This document shows, piece after piece, positions 15,288-24,506 of a stretch of DNA of 28,412 nt (positions are counted from its first letter, which is position 1; the number at the start of each line of letters is the position of its first letter). A program made the position numbers and the translations under genes. Below the pieces are notes generated by a model. It saw nothing but the letters and a program-made list of their open reading frames with translations, searched no databases and was not told the DNA's origin. This DNA is from Pseudomonadota bacterium (lineage in GTDB: Bacteria > Pseudomonadota > Alphaproteobacteria > Acetobacterales > Acetobacteraceae), in the NCBI GenBank assembly GCA_021780935.1, contig JAJXXT010000052.1, forward strand, positions 1 through 28,412, written 5' to 3'.

Positions 15288-16574
15288 ATGTCCGCACCCC
15301 CGATATCGCCCGCCAACGCCGGCCGTTTCCGCTGGACGATGGCGCTCGGGATCGTTCTGCCCATCACCTTCGTGATGTCGCTCGATCGCACGGTGATCGT
15401 GGTCGCGGCACCGACCATCCAGAAGGAGTACGGGTTCAGCCTGGTGCAGATGTCACTGATCCTGACCAGCTTCTCCTGGACCTACGCGTTCCTGCAGGTG
15501 CCGGCGGGGTGGCTCGCTGAGCGCATCGGGCCGCGCAAGGCGCTCTACTGGGCCAACGCATTGTGGTCGCTGCTGACGGCGGCCACGCCGCTCGGCTTCT
15601 CCCTCACCTCCTTCGTCGGCATCCGCATGCTGCTCGGCGCCGGGCAGTCCGCGGACTGGCCGGCCTCGATCCTGGCGCTGAAGCGCTGGTTCCCCAAGAG
15701 CGAGCGCAGCGGCGCCAACTCCGTGCTGCTCGGCGGGCTGTATCTCGGCCCGATCATCGCCGCACCGCTCACGGTCATCATCATCAGCAACTTTGGCTGG
15801 CGCGTGGCGTTCTACCTCTGCGGACTGGTCGGGCTGGCGCTCGGCTTTATCTGGTGGCGCAATTTCCGCGACGACCCCGCGGCGCATCCACGCGTTTCGC
15901 CGGCGGAGGCGGCGTTGATCGCGGCGGGGCAGACGGTCGACCCGCAACCCGCACGCGGCGCGTTTCTGCGCTGCCTGGGCTCGGTGCGGTTCTGGGCGAT
16001 CGGGCTGCAGTATTTCTGCCTGATCCTGATCCAGGGCTTCTTCACCGCCTGGCTGCCGACCTATCTCGTGCAGGTGCGGCATTTCAAGCTGGCCTCGCTC
16101 GGCTATGGCGCATCACTGCCCTGGGTCGCGCTGTTCGTGATGGTGTTCGTCACCGGCCGGCTGTCCGACATGGTGCTGGCCCGCACGGGCTCGGTCTGGG
16201 CGGCGCGGGTGCCGTTCGCGGTCGGCGGCTTCATCGTCAGTGCGGCGGCGCTGATCGCGGCCTCGCGCACGCCGAACATCACGCTGATGATGGTGCAGCT
16301 CTGCGTCTCGCTGGGCGCGATCGGGCTGGTGCAGGTCTCGATCTGGTCGGCGTGCCAGGATCTCGGGCGGGGGGCGACGGGGATTGTCAGCGGCTGGACC
16401 AATTTCCTCGGCAATGCATCGGGATTTGTCGGCCCGACGATCACCGCGATCCTGGTTGAGCGGCTGGGCGGCTGGACCGGTGCGATCACGGTGGTGACGC
16501 TCGCCGGGCTCATCGGTGCCGTTCTGTGGCTGTTTGTTCACCCCGAGCGTCCGCTTGAGATGCTCGACGCATAG
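15288..16574 (+). CDS. MFS transporter, anion:cation symporter type (sugar-acid uptake)
   Basis: A 428-residue membrane protein with about 12 hydrophobic segments. MSLDRTVIVVAAPTIQKEYG in the first helix/loop carries the Asp-Arg pair typical of the ACS family (galactonate, glucarate, hexuronate and tartrate carriers), and QVPAGWLAERIGPRKALYWA is the MFS A-motif region between helices 2 and 3. A Trp/Phe-rich stretch LGFIWWRNFRDDPAAHP marks the central loop. AGGAG (15277-15281) lies 6 nt before the ATG at 15288; longer in-frame reading upstream is out of family. It comes before the RraA-like, DgoK and DgoA genes, so a D-galactonate-type aldonate is the probable cargo (DgoT-like role). Confidence 0.85.
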   Translation: MSAPPISPANAGRFRWTMALGIVLPITFVMSLDRTVIVVAAPTIQKEYGFSLVQMSLILTSFSWTYAFLQVPAGWLAERIGPRKALYWANALWSLLTAATPLGFSLTSFVGIRMLLGAGQSADWPASILALKRWFPKSERSGANSVLLGGLYLGPIIAAPLTVIIISNFGWRVAFYLCGLVGLALGFIWWRNFRDDPAAHPRVSPAEAALIAAGQTVDPQPARGAFLRCLGSVRFWAIGLQYFCLILIQGFFTAWLPTYLVQVRHFKLASLGYGASLPWVALFVMVFVTGRLSDMVLARTGSVWAARVPFAVGGFIVSAAALIAASRTPNITLMMVQLCVSLGAIGLVQVSIWSACQDLGRGATGIVSGWTNFLGNASGFVGPTITAILVERLGGWTGAITVVTLAGLIGAVLWLFVHPERPLEMLDA

Positions 16575-16583
16575 GAGAGAAAA

Positions 16584-17249
16584 TTGGCTCGTTATGATAT
16601 CGGACCGATGCCGGCACCGATTCCGGCCGAGGTCATCGCCCTGCTGCTGAAGACCGAGACCGCGACGGTGGGGCACTGGCGGCAATGGGGGTTCTGCGAC
16701 CGGCGGATCGCGCCGCTGCTGCGCCGGCGCGTGGCCGGCACCGCGGTCACCGTCGCCATCCCCGGGCCAGACTCGACGCTGCTGCACCACGCGCTGGGGC
16801 TGCTGCGGCCTGGCGACGTGCTGGTCGTCGACCGGCTCGGCGATGACCGCTACGCCTGCTGGGGCGGCGGGGTGACGGTGGCCGCCAAGGCCGCGGGGGC
16901 GGTCGCCGGCATCGTCGATGGGCCGTGCACCGATATCGAGGAGATCGAGGCCTCGGATTTTCCGATCTGGTGCCGTGGCATGTCGCCGATCACCACGCGG
17001 CTTTACGATCTCGGCGGCAGGCTGAACCAGCCGGTCTGCATCGGTGGCGCGGTGGTGATGCCGGGCGACGCCGTGCTGTGCGACGAAAGTGGTGTGCTGG
17101 TGCTGCCGCCGGGCGAGGCCGAGGCCGAGGCGCGCGAGGCGATCACGCGGCAGGAGCGAGGGCTCGCGACCCAGGCCAAGGTTGCGGCCGGCGAGAAGCT
17201 CGGCGCGCTGTCCGGCGCCACCGCGAAAGTGCTTGCGGCCAGGGCCTAG
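16584..17249 (+). CDS. RraA-like/HMG aldolase-family protein with altered active-site Arg
   Basis: A 221-residue member of the RraA-like superfamily, which includes 4-hydroxy-4-methyl-2-oxoglutarate aldolases, oxaloacetate decarboxylases and the RNase E regulator RraA. The fold signature is present: GDVLVVDRLGDDRYACWGGG (about 77-96), AKAAGAVAGIVDGPCTDIEE (101-120), then FPIWCRGMSPI. In the aldolases the phrase is DGxxRD with Arg binding the substrate carboxylate and Asp holding Mg; here T116 replaces the Arg while D117 remains. Activity on a pyruvate-type substrate is therefore uncertain. The start is TTG at 16584, with AGGAG (16573-16577) 6 nt upstream; the AGGAG overlaps the preceding stop. 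Its place before the DgoK gene suggests a step in aldonate breakdown. Confidence 0.8.
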   Translation: MARYDIGPMPAPIPAEVIALLLKTETATVGHWRQWGFCDRRIAPLLRRRVAGTAVTVAIPGPDSTLLHHALGLLRPGDVLVVDRLGDDRYACWGGGVTVAAKAAGAVAGIVDGPCTDIEEIEASDFPIWCRGMSPITTRLYDLGGRLNQPVCIGGAVVMPGDAVLCDESGVLVLPPGEAEAEAREAITRQERGLATQAKVAAGEKLGALSGATAKVLAARA

Positions 17250-17253
17250 TCGC

Positions 17254-18120
17254 GTGATCGGCGTGGATTGGGGCACGACCTCGTTCCGCGCCTGGCGGCT
17301 CGCGGCGGATGGCACGGTGCTCGAGGCGCACACGGCGCCAAGCGGCATTCTTGGCGTCGCCGGCGGTAACTTCGCGGCGGTGCTGCGCGAGCAGTGCGGC
17401 GCTTGGCTCGCCGCGGGTGAGCGCCGCGTGCTGCTCGCCGGCATGGTCGGCAGCCGGCAGGGCTGGGTCGAAGCGCCGTACCTCCCCTGCCCCGCCGGCA
17501 TCGCGGAGCTGGCCGCGGCGCTGGTGACGATACCGTTCGACGGGGCGGAAATCCGCCTGGTGCCCGGGCTTTCGGCGCGCGACGGACAGAATGTCGCGGA
17601 AGTGATGCGCGGCGAAGAGACGCAGATCACCGGACTCGACCTCGCGGATGGCATCGTCTGCCTGCCGGGCAGCCACAGCAAATGGGCGCTGCTCGAAGCC
17701 GGGCGGGTCCTGGGCTTCGAGACCTATTTCTCGGGCGAGGCGTTCGCGGCCCTGCGTTCAGCGACCATCCTCGGGCGGATGATGCGCGACGGCCCGACCG
17801 ATCTCGCCGCTTTCGACCGGGGCCTGGCGCGGGCCCGCGAGCCGGGACATCTGCTGCATCACCTGTTCGGCGTGCGCACGCTCGGGCTCACCGGCGCGCT
17901 GGCGGAGACGGACAGCGCGTCCTATCTCTCGGGCCTGCTCATTGGCCACGAAGTCGGCGCCGCGATGCCTCGCGGCGCGCGCGTGAAAGTGGTTGCCAAT
18001 ACAGAACTATCGGCTCTTTATGCCCATGCCATCACGGTGCTGGGCGGTGAAGCGAGCCGAGCCTCGCCGGATGTGTCGGCGCGCGGCCTCGCCCGAATTG
18101 GAGCCATGGCATGGCACTGA
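17254..18120 (+). CDS. dgoK: 2-oxo-3-deoxygalactonate kinase
   Basis: A 288-residue kinase. IGVDWGTTSFRAWRLAADG at the start is the phosphate-binding strand of the actin/hexokinase-like DgoK family. LPGSHSKWALLEAGRV and FGVRTLGLTGAL are characteristic later blocks, and the C-terminal KVVANTELSALYAHA is the sugar/ATP closing region. Length agrees with the E. coli enzyme (about 290). It phosphorylates 2-dehydro-3-deoxy-D-galactonate at C6. I chose the GTG at 17254, since the protein begins precisely at the conserved strand and the longer frame upstream runs through the neighbour. It starts 4 nt after the RraA-like stop, and its end overlaps the aldolase start by 10 nt, so kinase and aldolase are coupled. 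Confidence 0.9.
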   Translation: MIGVDWGTTSFRAWRLAADGTVLEAHTAPSGILGVAGGNFAAVLREQCGAWLAAGERRVLLAGMVGSRQGWVEAPYLPCPAGIAELAAALVTIPFDGAEIRLVPGLSARDGQNVAEVMRGEETQITGLDLADGIVCLPGSHSKWALLEAGRVLGFETYFSGEAFAALRSATILGRMMRDGPTDLAAFDRGLARAREPGHLLHHLFGVRTLGLTGALAETDSASYLSGLLIGHEVGAAMPRGARVKVVANTELSALYAHAITVLGGEASRASPDVSARGLARIGAMAWH

Positions 18121-18728
18121 ACCTCGCCGCTTCCCTCGGACGCTGCCCGCTGATCGCGATCCTGCGCGGTGTGCAGCCCGACGAGGTGGAGGAGATCGCG
18201 ATGGCACTGGAGGCGGCGGGCATCGCGATCATCGAGGTGCCGCTCAACTCGCCCGACCCGATCGACAGCATCGCGCGGCTGGCGGCTCGCTTCGGCGAAC
18301 GGCTGCTGATCGGTGCGGGAACGGTGCGCCGCGCGACGGAGGTGGCGGAGATCGCGGCGGTGGGCGGAAGGCTGATCGTCATGCCGCATGCCGATGCCGA
18401 GGTGGTGCGCGCCGGCCGCGCGCTTGGGCTGATCGCGGTGCCCGGCTTCCTGACGCCGAGCGAGGCATTCGCGATGCTCGATGCCGGCGCCGACGCGCTG
18501 AAGCTGTTCCCGGCCGAAGCGGTATCACCCGCGGTGCTGCGGGCGCTGCGGGCGGTGTTGCCGGCCGGCACGATGGTGCTGCCGGTGGGCGGGATGGATG
18601 CGACGACGATCCCCGTCTGGCGCGGCGCCGGTGCCGCGGGGTTCGGCATCGGCTCGGCGCTGTATCGGCCGGGCGATACGGCGGCGGATGTGGCGGCCAA
18701 GGCACGGGCGCTGCTCGACGCACTGTGA
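18111..18728 (+). CDS. dgoA: 2-dehydro-3-deoxy-6-phosphogalactonate aldolase
   Basis: A 205-residue class I aldolase of the KDPG/KDPGal type. CPLIAILRGVQPDEVEEIA opens the barrel, E42 lies in IEVPLNSPDP (the IPLNSP form is that of DgoA rather than Eda), GAGTV is at 68-72, and the Schiff-base lysine is K131 in ALKLFPAE. It splits 2-dehydro-3-deoxy-6-phosphogalactonate to pyruvate and glyceraldehyde 3-phosphate. The ATG lies 10 nt inside the dgoK end. This is the last gene of the long plus-strand run; the next gene has its own regulatory region. The upper-pathway galactonate dehydratase is not in the window. Confidence 0.92.
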   Translation: MALNLAASLGRCPLIAILRGVQPDEVEEIAMALEAAGIAIIEVPLNSPDPIDSIARLAARFGERLLIGAGTVRRATEVAEIAAVGGRLIVMPHADAEVVRAGRALGLIAVPGFLTPSEAFAMLDAGADALKLFPAEAVSPAVLRALRAVLPAGTMVLPVGGMDATTIPVWRGAGAAGFGIGSALYRPGDTAADVAAKARALLDAL

Positions 18729-18819
18729 TCGCGCGGCACAGACCAAACCCCGCCGATATCTTGGCGTGGCGCTGGGCTTCATGCAGCGGCTAATAGAAGG
18801 CGCTGATCGCCTGCCCTCC
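18729..18819. other. Intergenic stretch after dgoA
   Basis: No gene is supported between the dgoA stop and the LacI-type operator. A small inverted repeat AGGCG/CGCCT (18798-18802 with 18808-18812, 5-nt loop) is not followed by a T run, so I do not call a terminator; transcription from upstream may continue into the next operon. Confidence 0.4.
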
Positions 18820-18833
18820 TGATAGCGATACCA
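18820..18833. promoter_or_regulatory. LacI-family operator candidate
   Basis: TGATAGCGATACCA is an imperfect 14-bp palindrome (10 of 14 bases symmetric, TGxTAxCGxTAxCA) around a central CG, the hallmark of LacI/GalR-family operators where the hinge helix inserts. It lies 137 nt before the ABC binding-protein ATG. TTGGAC (18843-18848) and TTGCAT (18838-18843), with TAGGGT (18862-18867), could form a weak promoter just after it. No lacI-type regulator gene lies in the window. Confidence 0.5.
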
Positions 18834-18969
18834 TTGTTTGCATTGGACGGTTCTTTGTGCGTAGGGTTGGACCCAAGCGCCGGTACAAGCGCGCAAAGTC
18901 CAGGTTTCACAGGGCGCACGACACCACCCCGACGGGGAAAGCGGTGCGGCGTTTCAAAGGGAGGAGCCC

Positions 18970-20331
18970 ATGGCGAAGAAGAATTCGAAATTCGGCCTGT
19001 CACGCCGCGGCGTGCTGAAGGCGGGTGTCGCTGCATCCGCGCTGCCGCTGGTGCATGTGCAAACGGCTTATGCGGCCGGCAAGCTGAAGCTGGCGTTCTG
19101 GGACCATTGGGTGCCGGCGGCCAACCCCGTGATGCGCAAGATGGTCACCGACTGGGGCACCAAGAACCATGTCGAGGTGACGCTCGACCTGCTGAGCTCA
19201 GGGGCGGCCAACAGCAAGCTGCCGCTGACCCAGGCGGCTGAGGCACTGTCCGGCACCGGCCACGACGTGATGGCGTTTCTGACCTGGGACGTGCAGCATT
19301 ATCACCAGCACCTCACGCCGGTGGATGACGTCGTGGGAGGGTTGATCAAGCAATACGGCGAAATCGACCCGGTTGCGAGATATGCTGGCGTGGTCAACGG
19401 CCATTGGCTAGCCGTGCCGACCAGCGTCGGGTCGCAATACAAACCGTCCTGCGCACGCATCAGCTTTTTCAAGGGCCAGGGCATCGACGTCGAAAAATGG
19501 TACCCGGCGGCGAAGGGCGACGCCTCGACGGCGGCAGCCTGGACCTATGACGAGATGCTGAAACTGGCGGCTGCCGCAAAAAAGGCCGGCCTGCCGTTTG
19601 GGCTTGGTCTCGGGCAGACCACCGACAGTGTCGATTGGACAGGCGCGCTGATGCACGCCTATGGCGCGGAACTGGTCGATGCGCAGGGGCATATTCAGGT
19701 CAAGTCCGACGCGATGAAGCAGGCGCTCGAGTACATGCAGAAGCTGGCGCCGCATCTGCCAGCCGATACCTGGGCGTATGACGATGCGTCGAACAACAAG
19801 GCGCTGATCTCCGGTAAGTCGTCGCTCATCTTCAACCCGCCCTCGGCATGGTGGGTGGCACGGCGCGACGCGATCAAGGTTGCCGAGGATTGCTGGACAT
19901 TCCCGAATCCCATTGGGCCAAAAGGCCGCTACATCCCCTACCAGCCTTATCTGTGGGGCATCTGGAGCTTCAGCCCCAACAAATCGGCCGCGAAGGAGCT
20001 GCTGACGTATCTCCAGCAACGTCCGCAGGTCGAGACGCTGTGCGATGCCTCGGCAGGCTATGACATTCCGCCGATGATGAGCATGCATGACTTCAAGATC
20101 TGGGAGACGGAGAAGCCGCCGGCGGGAACGATCTACAATTATCCGCTGCGGCCCTGGCATGACGCGCAGACCAGCATGGCGGCCGCACCGGCTCCGCCGC
20201 ATATCGGCACGCAGCTCTACAGCAACGCGACCTTCAACGTGATGGTTGCCAAGCTGGTCAAGAACAAGGAGAGCATGGCCAGTGTGTTGAACTGGGCCGA
20301 ACACGAGGTCAACGGCTACATCAACATGTGA
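18970..20331 (+). CDS. Carbohydrate ABC transporter binding protein, Tat-exported
   Basis: A 453-residue family 1 extracellular solute-binding protein. The N-terminus holds a strong twin-arginine signal (GLSRRGVLKAGVAASALPLV) with cleavage likely after AYA near residue 35. The mature part starts with KLKLAFWDHWVPAANPVMRK, a common opening in sugar-binding proteins, and contains SSLIFNPPSAWWVARRDAIK and WGIWSFSPNKSAAKELLTYL as typical lobe segments rich in aromatic residues for sugar stacking. A full AAAGGGAGGAG ribosome site sits 3 nt before the ATG. It is followed, 8 nt after its stop, by a 13-bp hairpin that separates it from the permeases and may raise its relative expression. Confidence 0.9.
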   Translation: MAKKNSKFGLSRRGVLKAGVAASALPLVHVQTAYAAGKLKLAFWDHWVPAANPVMRKMVTDWGTKNHVEVTLDLLSSGAANSKLPLTQAAEALSGTGHDVMAFLTWDVQHYHQHLTPVDDVVGGLIKQYGEIDPVARYAGVVNGHWLAVPTSVGSQYKPSCARISFFKGQGIDVEKWYPAAKGDASTAAAWTYDEMLKLAAAAKKAGLPFGLGLGQTTDSVDWTGALMHAYGAELVDAQGHIQVKSDAMKQALEYMQKLAPHLPADTWAYDDASNNKALISGKSSLIFNPPSAWWVARRDAIKVAEDCWTFPNPIGPKGRYIPYQPYLWGIWSFSPNKSAAKELLTYLQQRPQVETLCDASAGYDIPPMMSMHDFKIWETEKPPAGTIYNYPLRPWHDAQTSMAAAPAPPHIGTQLYSNATFNVMVAKLVKNKESMASVLNWAEHEVNGYINM

Positions 20332-20339
20332 CGCAGGGT

Positions 20340-20377
20340 GATGCGACCCGGGGGAATTTGCGCACCCGGGTCGCATC
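20340..20377 (+). promoter_or_regulatory. Strong intergenic hairpin after the binding-protein gene
   Basis: GATGCGACCCGGG (20340-20352) is perfectly complementary to CCCGGGTCGCATC (20365-20377) with a 12-nt loop, 8 nt after the stop at 20329-20331 and 44 nt before the permease start. No T run follows, so it is not a classic terminator. Such hairpins between the binding-protein and permease genes of ABC operons, as in malE-malF, protect the upstream mRNA from 3' exonucleases or reduce downstream expression. The structure is exact; the function is inferred. Confidence 0.7.
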
Positions 20378-20421
20378 GTCGCTTTCGCTCCGGTCTGCTT
20401 GGTTGAAGAAGAGGGTCGTCG

Positions 20422-21366
20422 ATGGCGGAGGGCACGACAGGCATTCCGATCACCGCCGGGCCGGCGCGACAGGCGAGCCGTGCCGGAACGCTGCAGCGGA
20501 TGGCGCGCCGGCGCTCGACCATCGCGTTTGTGATGTGCCTGCCTCTGTTCCTGCTGATCGCAAGTTTTGTGATCTACCCGTTTTTCTATTCGATCTATCT
20601 ATCATTGCTAAACAGGAACATGTCCCGCTTCATCGGGCTGTTCAACTATGAATACCTGCTGACCAGCGATACATTCCGGCTTGTCATCTTCCAGAGCTGC
20701 CTGTTCGCCATCACCGCGGTGTTTCTCAAGGCCGTGATCGGATTCGTGCTCGCGCATGTGATGCACAACATCAACGGGCGCGACCAGCGCCTCTGGCGCG
20801 GGCTGCTGCTGCTGCCGTGGGTCATTCCGCCGGCGCTGTCCACACTGGGCTGGTGGTGGATGATCACCGGCAGCTATTCCGCGATCAACTGGCTGCTGCA
20901 ACAGATTGGCATCCACCCGATCGCATTTCTCGCGAGCACCGCATGGGCGCGGTTCTGGATCATCGTCGTGAACGTCTGGTTCGGCACACCGTTCTTCATG
21001 ATCATGTATCTTGCAACACTGAAATCGGTGCCGGAGCAGCTCTATGAGGCGGCGGCGATCGATGGTGCCACGGGGTGGCAGAAGATACGCTTCATCTCGT
21101 TCCCGATGCTAAAAAACATCATCAGCATCACCACGCTGTTCAGCCTCATCGTCACCTTCGCCAATTTCGATATCGTGCAGATCCTGACCGCCGGCGCGCC
21201 GGCCAACAGCACGCATGTGTTTGCGACCTATGCGTTCCAGGTCGGCATCAGTTCCGGGAACATCCCGATGGGCTCGGCGGTAAGCCTGTTCATGTTCCCC
21301 ATCCTCGCGATCTTCGCCATCTTCATTCTCCGCGGCGTCACGCGCCGGACCCGGGAGGCCGTCTGA
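20422..21366 (+). CDS. Carbohydrate ABC transporter permease (MalF/UgpA-like)
   Basis: A 314-residue membrane protein with six predicted helices after a cytosolic N-terminal segment of about 35 residues. SIYLSLLNRNMSRFIGLFNY is the usual first-loop text (LSL...F.GL.NY), and the ABC-contact EAA loop reads EQLYEAAAIDGATGWQKIRF (about 207-226) with the conserved Gly at position 217. It forms the inner-membrane channel with the following permease. GAGGG precedes the ATG at 20422. No extra domain or damage is seen. Confidence 0.9.
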   Translation: MAEGTTGIPITAGPARQASRAGTLQRMARRRSTIAFVMCLPLFLLIASFVIYPFFYSIYLSLLNRNMSRFIGLFNYEYLLTSDTFRLVIFQSCLFAITAVFLKAVIGFVLAHVMHNINGRDQRLWRGLLLLPWVIPPALSTLGWWWMITGSYSAINWLLQQIGIHPIAFLASTAWARFWIIVVNVWFGTPFFMIMYLATLKSVPEQLYEAAAIDGATGWQKIRFISFPMLKNIISITTLFSLIVTFANFDIVQILTAGAPANSTHVFATYAFQVGISSGNIPMGSAVSLFMFPILAIFAIFILRGVTRRTREAV

Positions 21367-21367
21367 C

Positions 21368-22264
21368 ATGAGCGGAGCAACGCTCTCGGCAGGAAGCGTC
21401 ACCGCCCCGCCCCGGCGCAAACCCAGCATCGCGCGGGAGCGTCGCTGGGCGCTTTGGGGCAGCTATATCGCGCTGGTGGTCTTCGCCTTCGGGTTCCTGG
21501 TTCCACCCTATTTTGAACTGGTGACATCCCTCAAAACCTCGAAGGAGATCGGCTCGGGCAAAGACCCGTGGTTTGCCACCCATCTCTATCTCGGCAACTT
21601 CATCTCCATCATTCATAATCCGCAGTTCCAGATCTTTTTCTTGAACAGCGTGAAGCTCACCATCGTGGTGGTGGCTGTCACCCTGGTGATATCGGTGTTC
21701 GCGGCCTACGCGCTGGCGCGCATGCGCTTCTTCGGCAGCCAGGTTTTCGCGACCGGCGTCTTCCTCACCTATCTTGTGCCGGAGTCGCTGCTGTTCATTC
21801 CGCTGTTCAAGGTGCTGGCCACGCTGCATCTGATCAACAATGCCTGGAGCCTGGCTTTCGTCTGGCCGACGCTGTCGGTGCCGTTCTGCACCTGGATCCT
21901 GATCGGCTATTTCGGCTCCATTCCTCGGGAGCTCGACGAAGCAGCGATGATCGACGGTGCCTCGCACCTGCAGATGCTGTGGAAGATTTTCATCCCCGTC
22001 GCGATGCCGGGGATCATCGCGGCGACCATCTTCGCCTTCACCGTCTGCTGGGGCGATTTCCTCTACCCGCTGGCGTTTCTGTTCACGTCGAAGCAGATGG
22101 TGCTGACCGCCGGCATCGTCAGCACTCTGATCCACGGCGACGTGCTTGACTGGGGGCACATCATGGCGGCCAACATCATTGCCTCGGCCCCGCCGATCCT
22201 GATCTATGCGTTTCTGATGGACTACTACATCGCCGGGCTGACCGCCGGCGCAACCAAGGGATAG
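21368..22264 (+). CDS. Carbohydrate ABC transporter permease (MalG/UgpE-like)
   Basis: A 298-residue permease with six hydrophobic spans. [20 protein letters not shown] is the conserved N-terminal periplasmic motif of the MalG group, [20 protein letters not shown] follows helix 2, and the EAA loop is [20 protein letters not shown] (about 188-207). The start is one nucleotide after the preceding stop. Together with the MalF-like subunit it should bind the MalK-like ATPase encoded next. Confidence 0.9.
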   Translation: MSGATLSAGSVTAPPRRKPSIARERRWALWGSYIALVVFAFGFLVPPYFELVTSLKTSKEIGSGKDPWFATHLYLGNFISIIHNPQFQIFFLNSVKLTIVVVAVTLVISVFAAYALARMRFFGSQVFATGVFLTYLVPESLLFIPLFKVLATLHLINNAWSLAFVWPTLSVPFCTWILIGYFGSIPRELDEAAMIDGASHLQMLWKIFIPVAMPGIIAATIFAFTVCWGDFLYPLAFLFTSKQMVLTAGIVSTLIHGDVLDWGHIMAANIIASAPPILIYAFLMDYYIAGLTAGATKG

Positions 22265-22272
22265 ACGTTACG

Positions 22273-23370
<1,098 letters not shown>

Positions 23371-23372
23371 GC

Positions 23373-24464
23373 GTGGACGTCGCCGAAGAGATCGTTGCCG
23401 TTTCGACGCTCACCGATTTCATCACCGCGATCTATCGTCACGCCGGGGTCGAGGGTGCGGAGGCGGCGCGCATCGCCCGCTACCTCGTCTCGGCGAATCT
23501 GACGGGGCATGACAGTCACGGCGTGATCCGTACGCCCCGCTATGTGCAGCAATTCCGCGAGGGGCTGGTGCTCGGCGGGCAGACCATCAGCGTCATTGCC
23601 GAGAGCCCGACCCATGCGGTGGTGGATGGTCATTACGGCTTCGGCCAGACCGTGGCACCGCAGGCGGTCGATCTCGGGATCGCCAAGGCGAGGCAGGGCG
23701 GGCTCAGCGCCATCGCGCTGCGGCACGCCGGTCATATCGGGCGCATCGGGGATTGGGCGGAGCGTGCCGCCGAGGCGGGACTTATTTCGATTCATTTCGT
23801 CAACGTCGAAAAGGGTGAGCTGGTGGCGCCCTATGGCGGTGTCGATCGGCGGTTTTCCACCAACCCCGTCTGCATCGGCATTCCGAGCGCGGGGGGGCAA
23901 CCGATGCTGCTGCTGGATATGGCAACCTCGCTGGTGGCCGAGGGCAAGGTGCTGGTGGCCTCGAATGGCGGCAAGAAGGTCCCCGATGATGCGCTGATCG
24001 CGCCGGATGGCAGCATCTCGGGCGATCCCGCGGTGCTTTATGGACCGCTGACGCCGGGTGGCCCGCGCAGCGCCGGCGAGGGCCGCGGCGCGCTGCGGGC
24101 ATTCGGCGAGCACAAGGGCTCGGGCCTGGCGTTCATGTGCGAGATTCTGGCCGGTGTCCTGACCGGCGGCGGCACGTCGGGGCCGATCCCCGGCGGCAAG
24201 CGTGGCCAGATCGGCAACGGCATGCTGGCGATCTATCTCGATCCGGCATCGTTCGCCGCGAAGGATTTCGTGGCCGAGGCGCATGCCTATGCGGCCTACG
24301 TCCATGCCTCGCACCCCCAGCATGACGGCGAAAAAGTGCTGGTGCCAGGCGAGAAGGAGGCGATGACGCGCACCCACCGCATGGCGCACGGCATTCCGCT
24401 GCAGCCACAGACCTGGGCGGCGCTGCTGGCGACCGCGCAATCCGTGGGTGCGCCGCGACCCTGA
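23373..24464 (+). CDS. LDH2/malate-lactate dehydrogenase family oxidoreductase
   Basis: A 363-residue NAD(P)-dependent dehydrogenase of the non-Rossmann LDH2 family, which includes 2,3-diketogulonate reductase, ureidoglycolate dehydrogenase, sulfolactate dehydrogenase and piperideine reductase. Landmarks are GHDSHGVIRTPRYVQQF (45-61, with H49 and R53 that contact substrate or cofactor), DGHYGFGQTVAPQA, the putative catalytic His in LRHAGHIGRIGDWAE (about 116-119), and GEHKGSGLAFMCEILAGVLT near 248-267. It starts with GTG 2 nt after the ATPase stop. Being in the importer operon suggests it acts on the imported compound or its oxo-acid product; the family is too broad to assign the substrate. 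Confidence 0.85.
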   Translation: MDVAEEIVAVSTLTDFITAIYRHAGVEGAEAARIARYLVSANLTGHDSHGVIRTPRYVQQFREGLVLGGQTISVIAESPTHAVVDGHYGFGQTVAPQAVDLGIAKARQGGLSAIALRHAGHIGRIGDWAERAAEAGLISIHFVNVEKGELVAPYGGVDRRFSTNPVCIGIPSAGGQPMLLLDMATSLVAEGKVLVASNGGKKVPDDALIAPDGSISGDPAVLYGPLTPGGPRSAGEGRGALRAFGEHKGSGLAFMCEILAGVLTGGGTSGPIPGGKRGQIGNGMLAIYLDPASFAAKDFVAEAHAYAAYVHASHPQHDGEKVLVPGEKEAMTRTHRMAHGIPLQPQTWAALLATAQSVGAPRP

Positions 24465-24506
24465 AAGCAATCTGACCGACGCTCGCCCGGTTCGGCAGCA
24501 GGCCGC

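Noticed and set aside
18798..18812. Terminator after dgoA
   Set aside because: Only a 5-bp stem without a T run.
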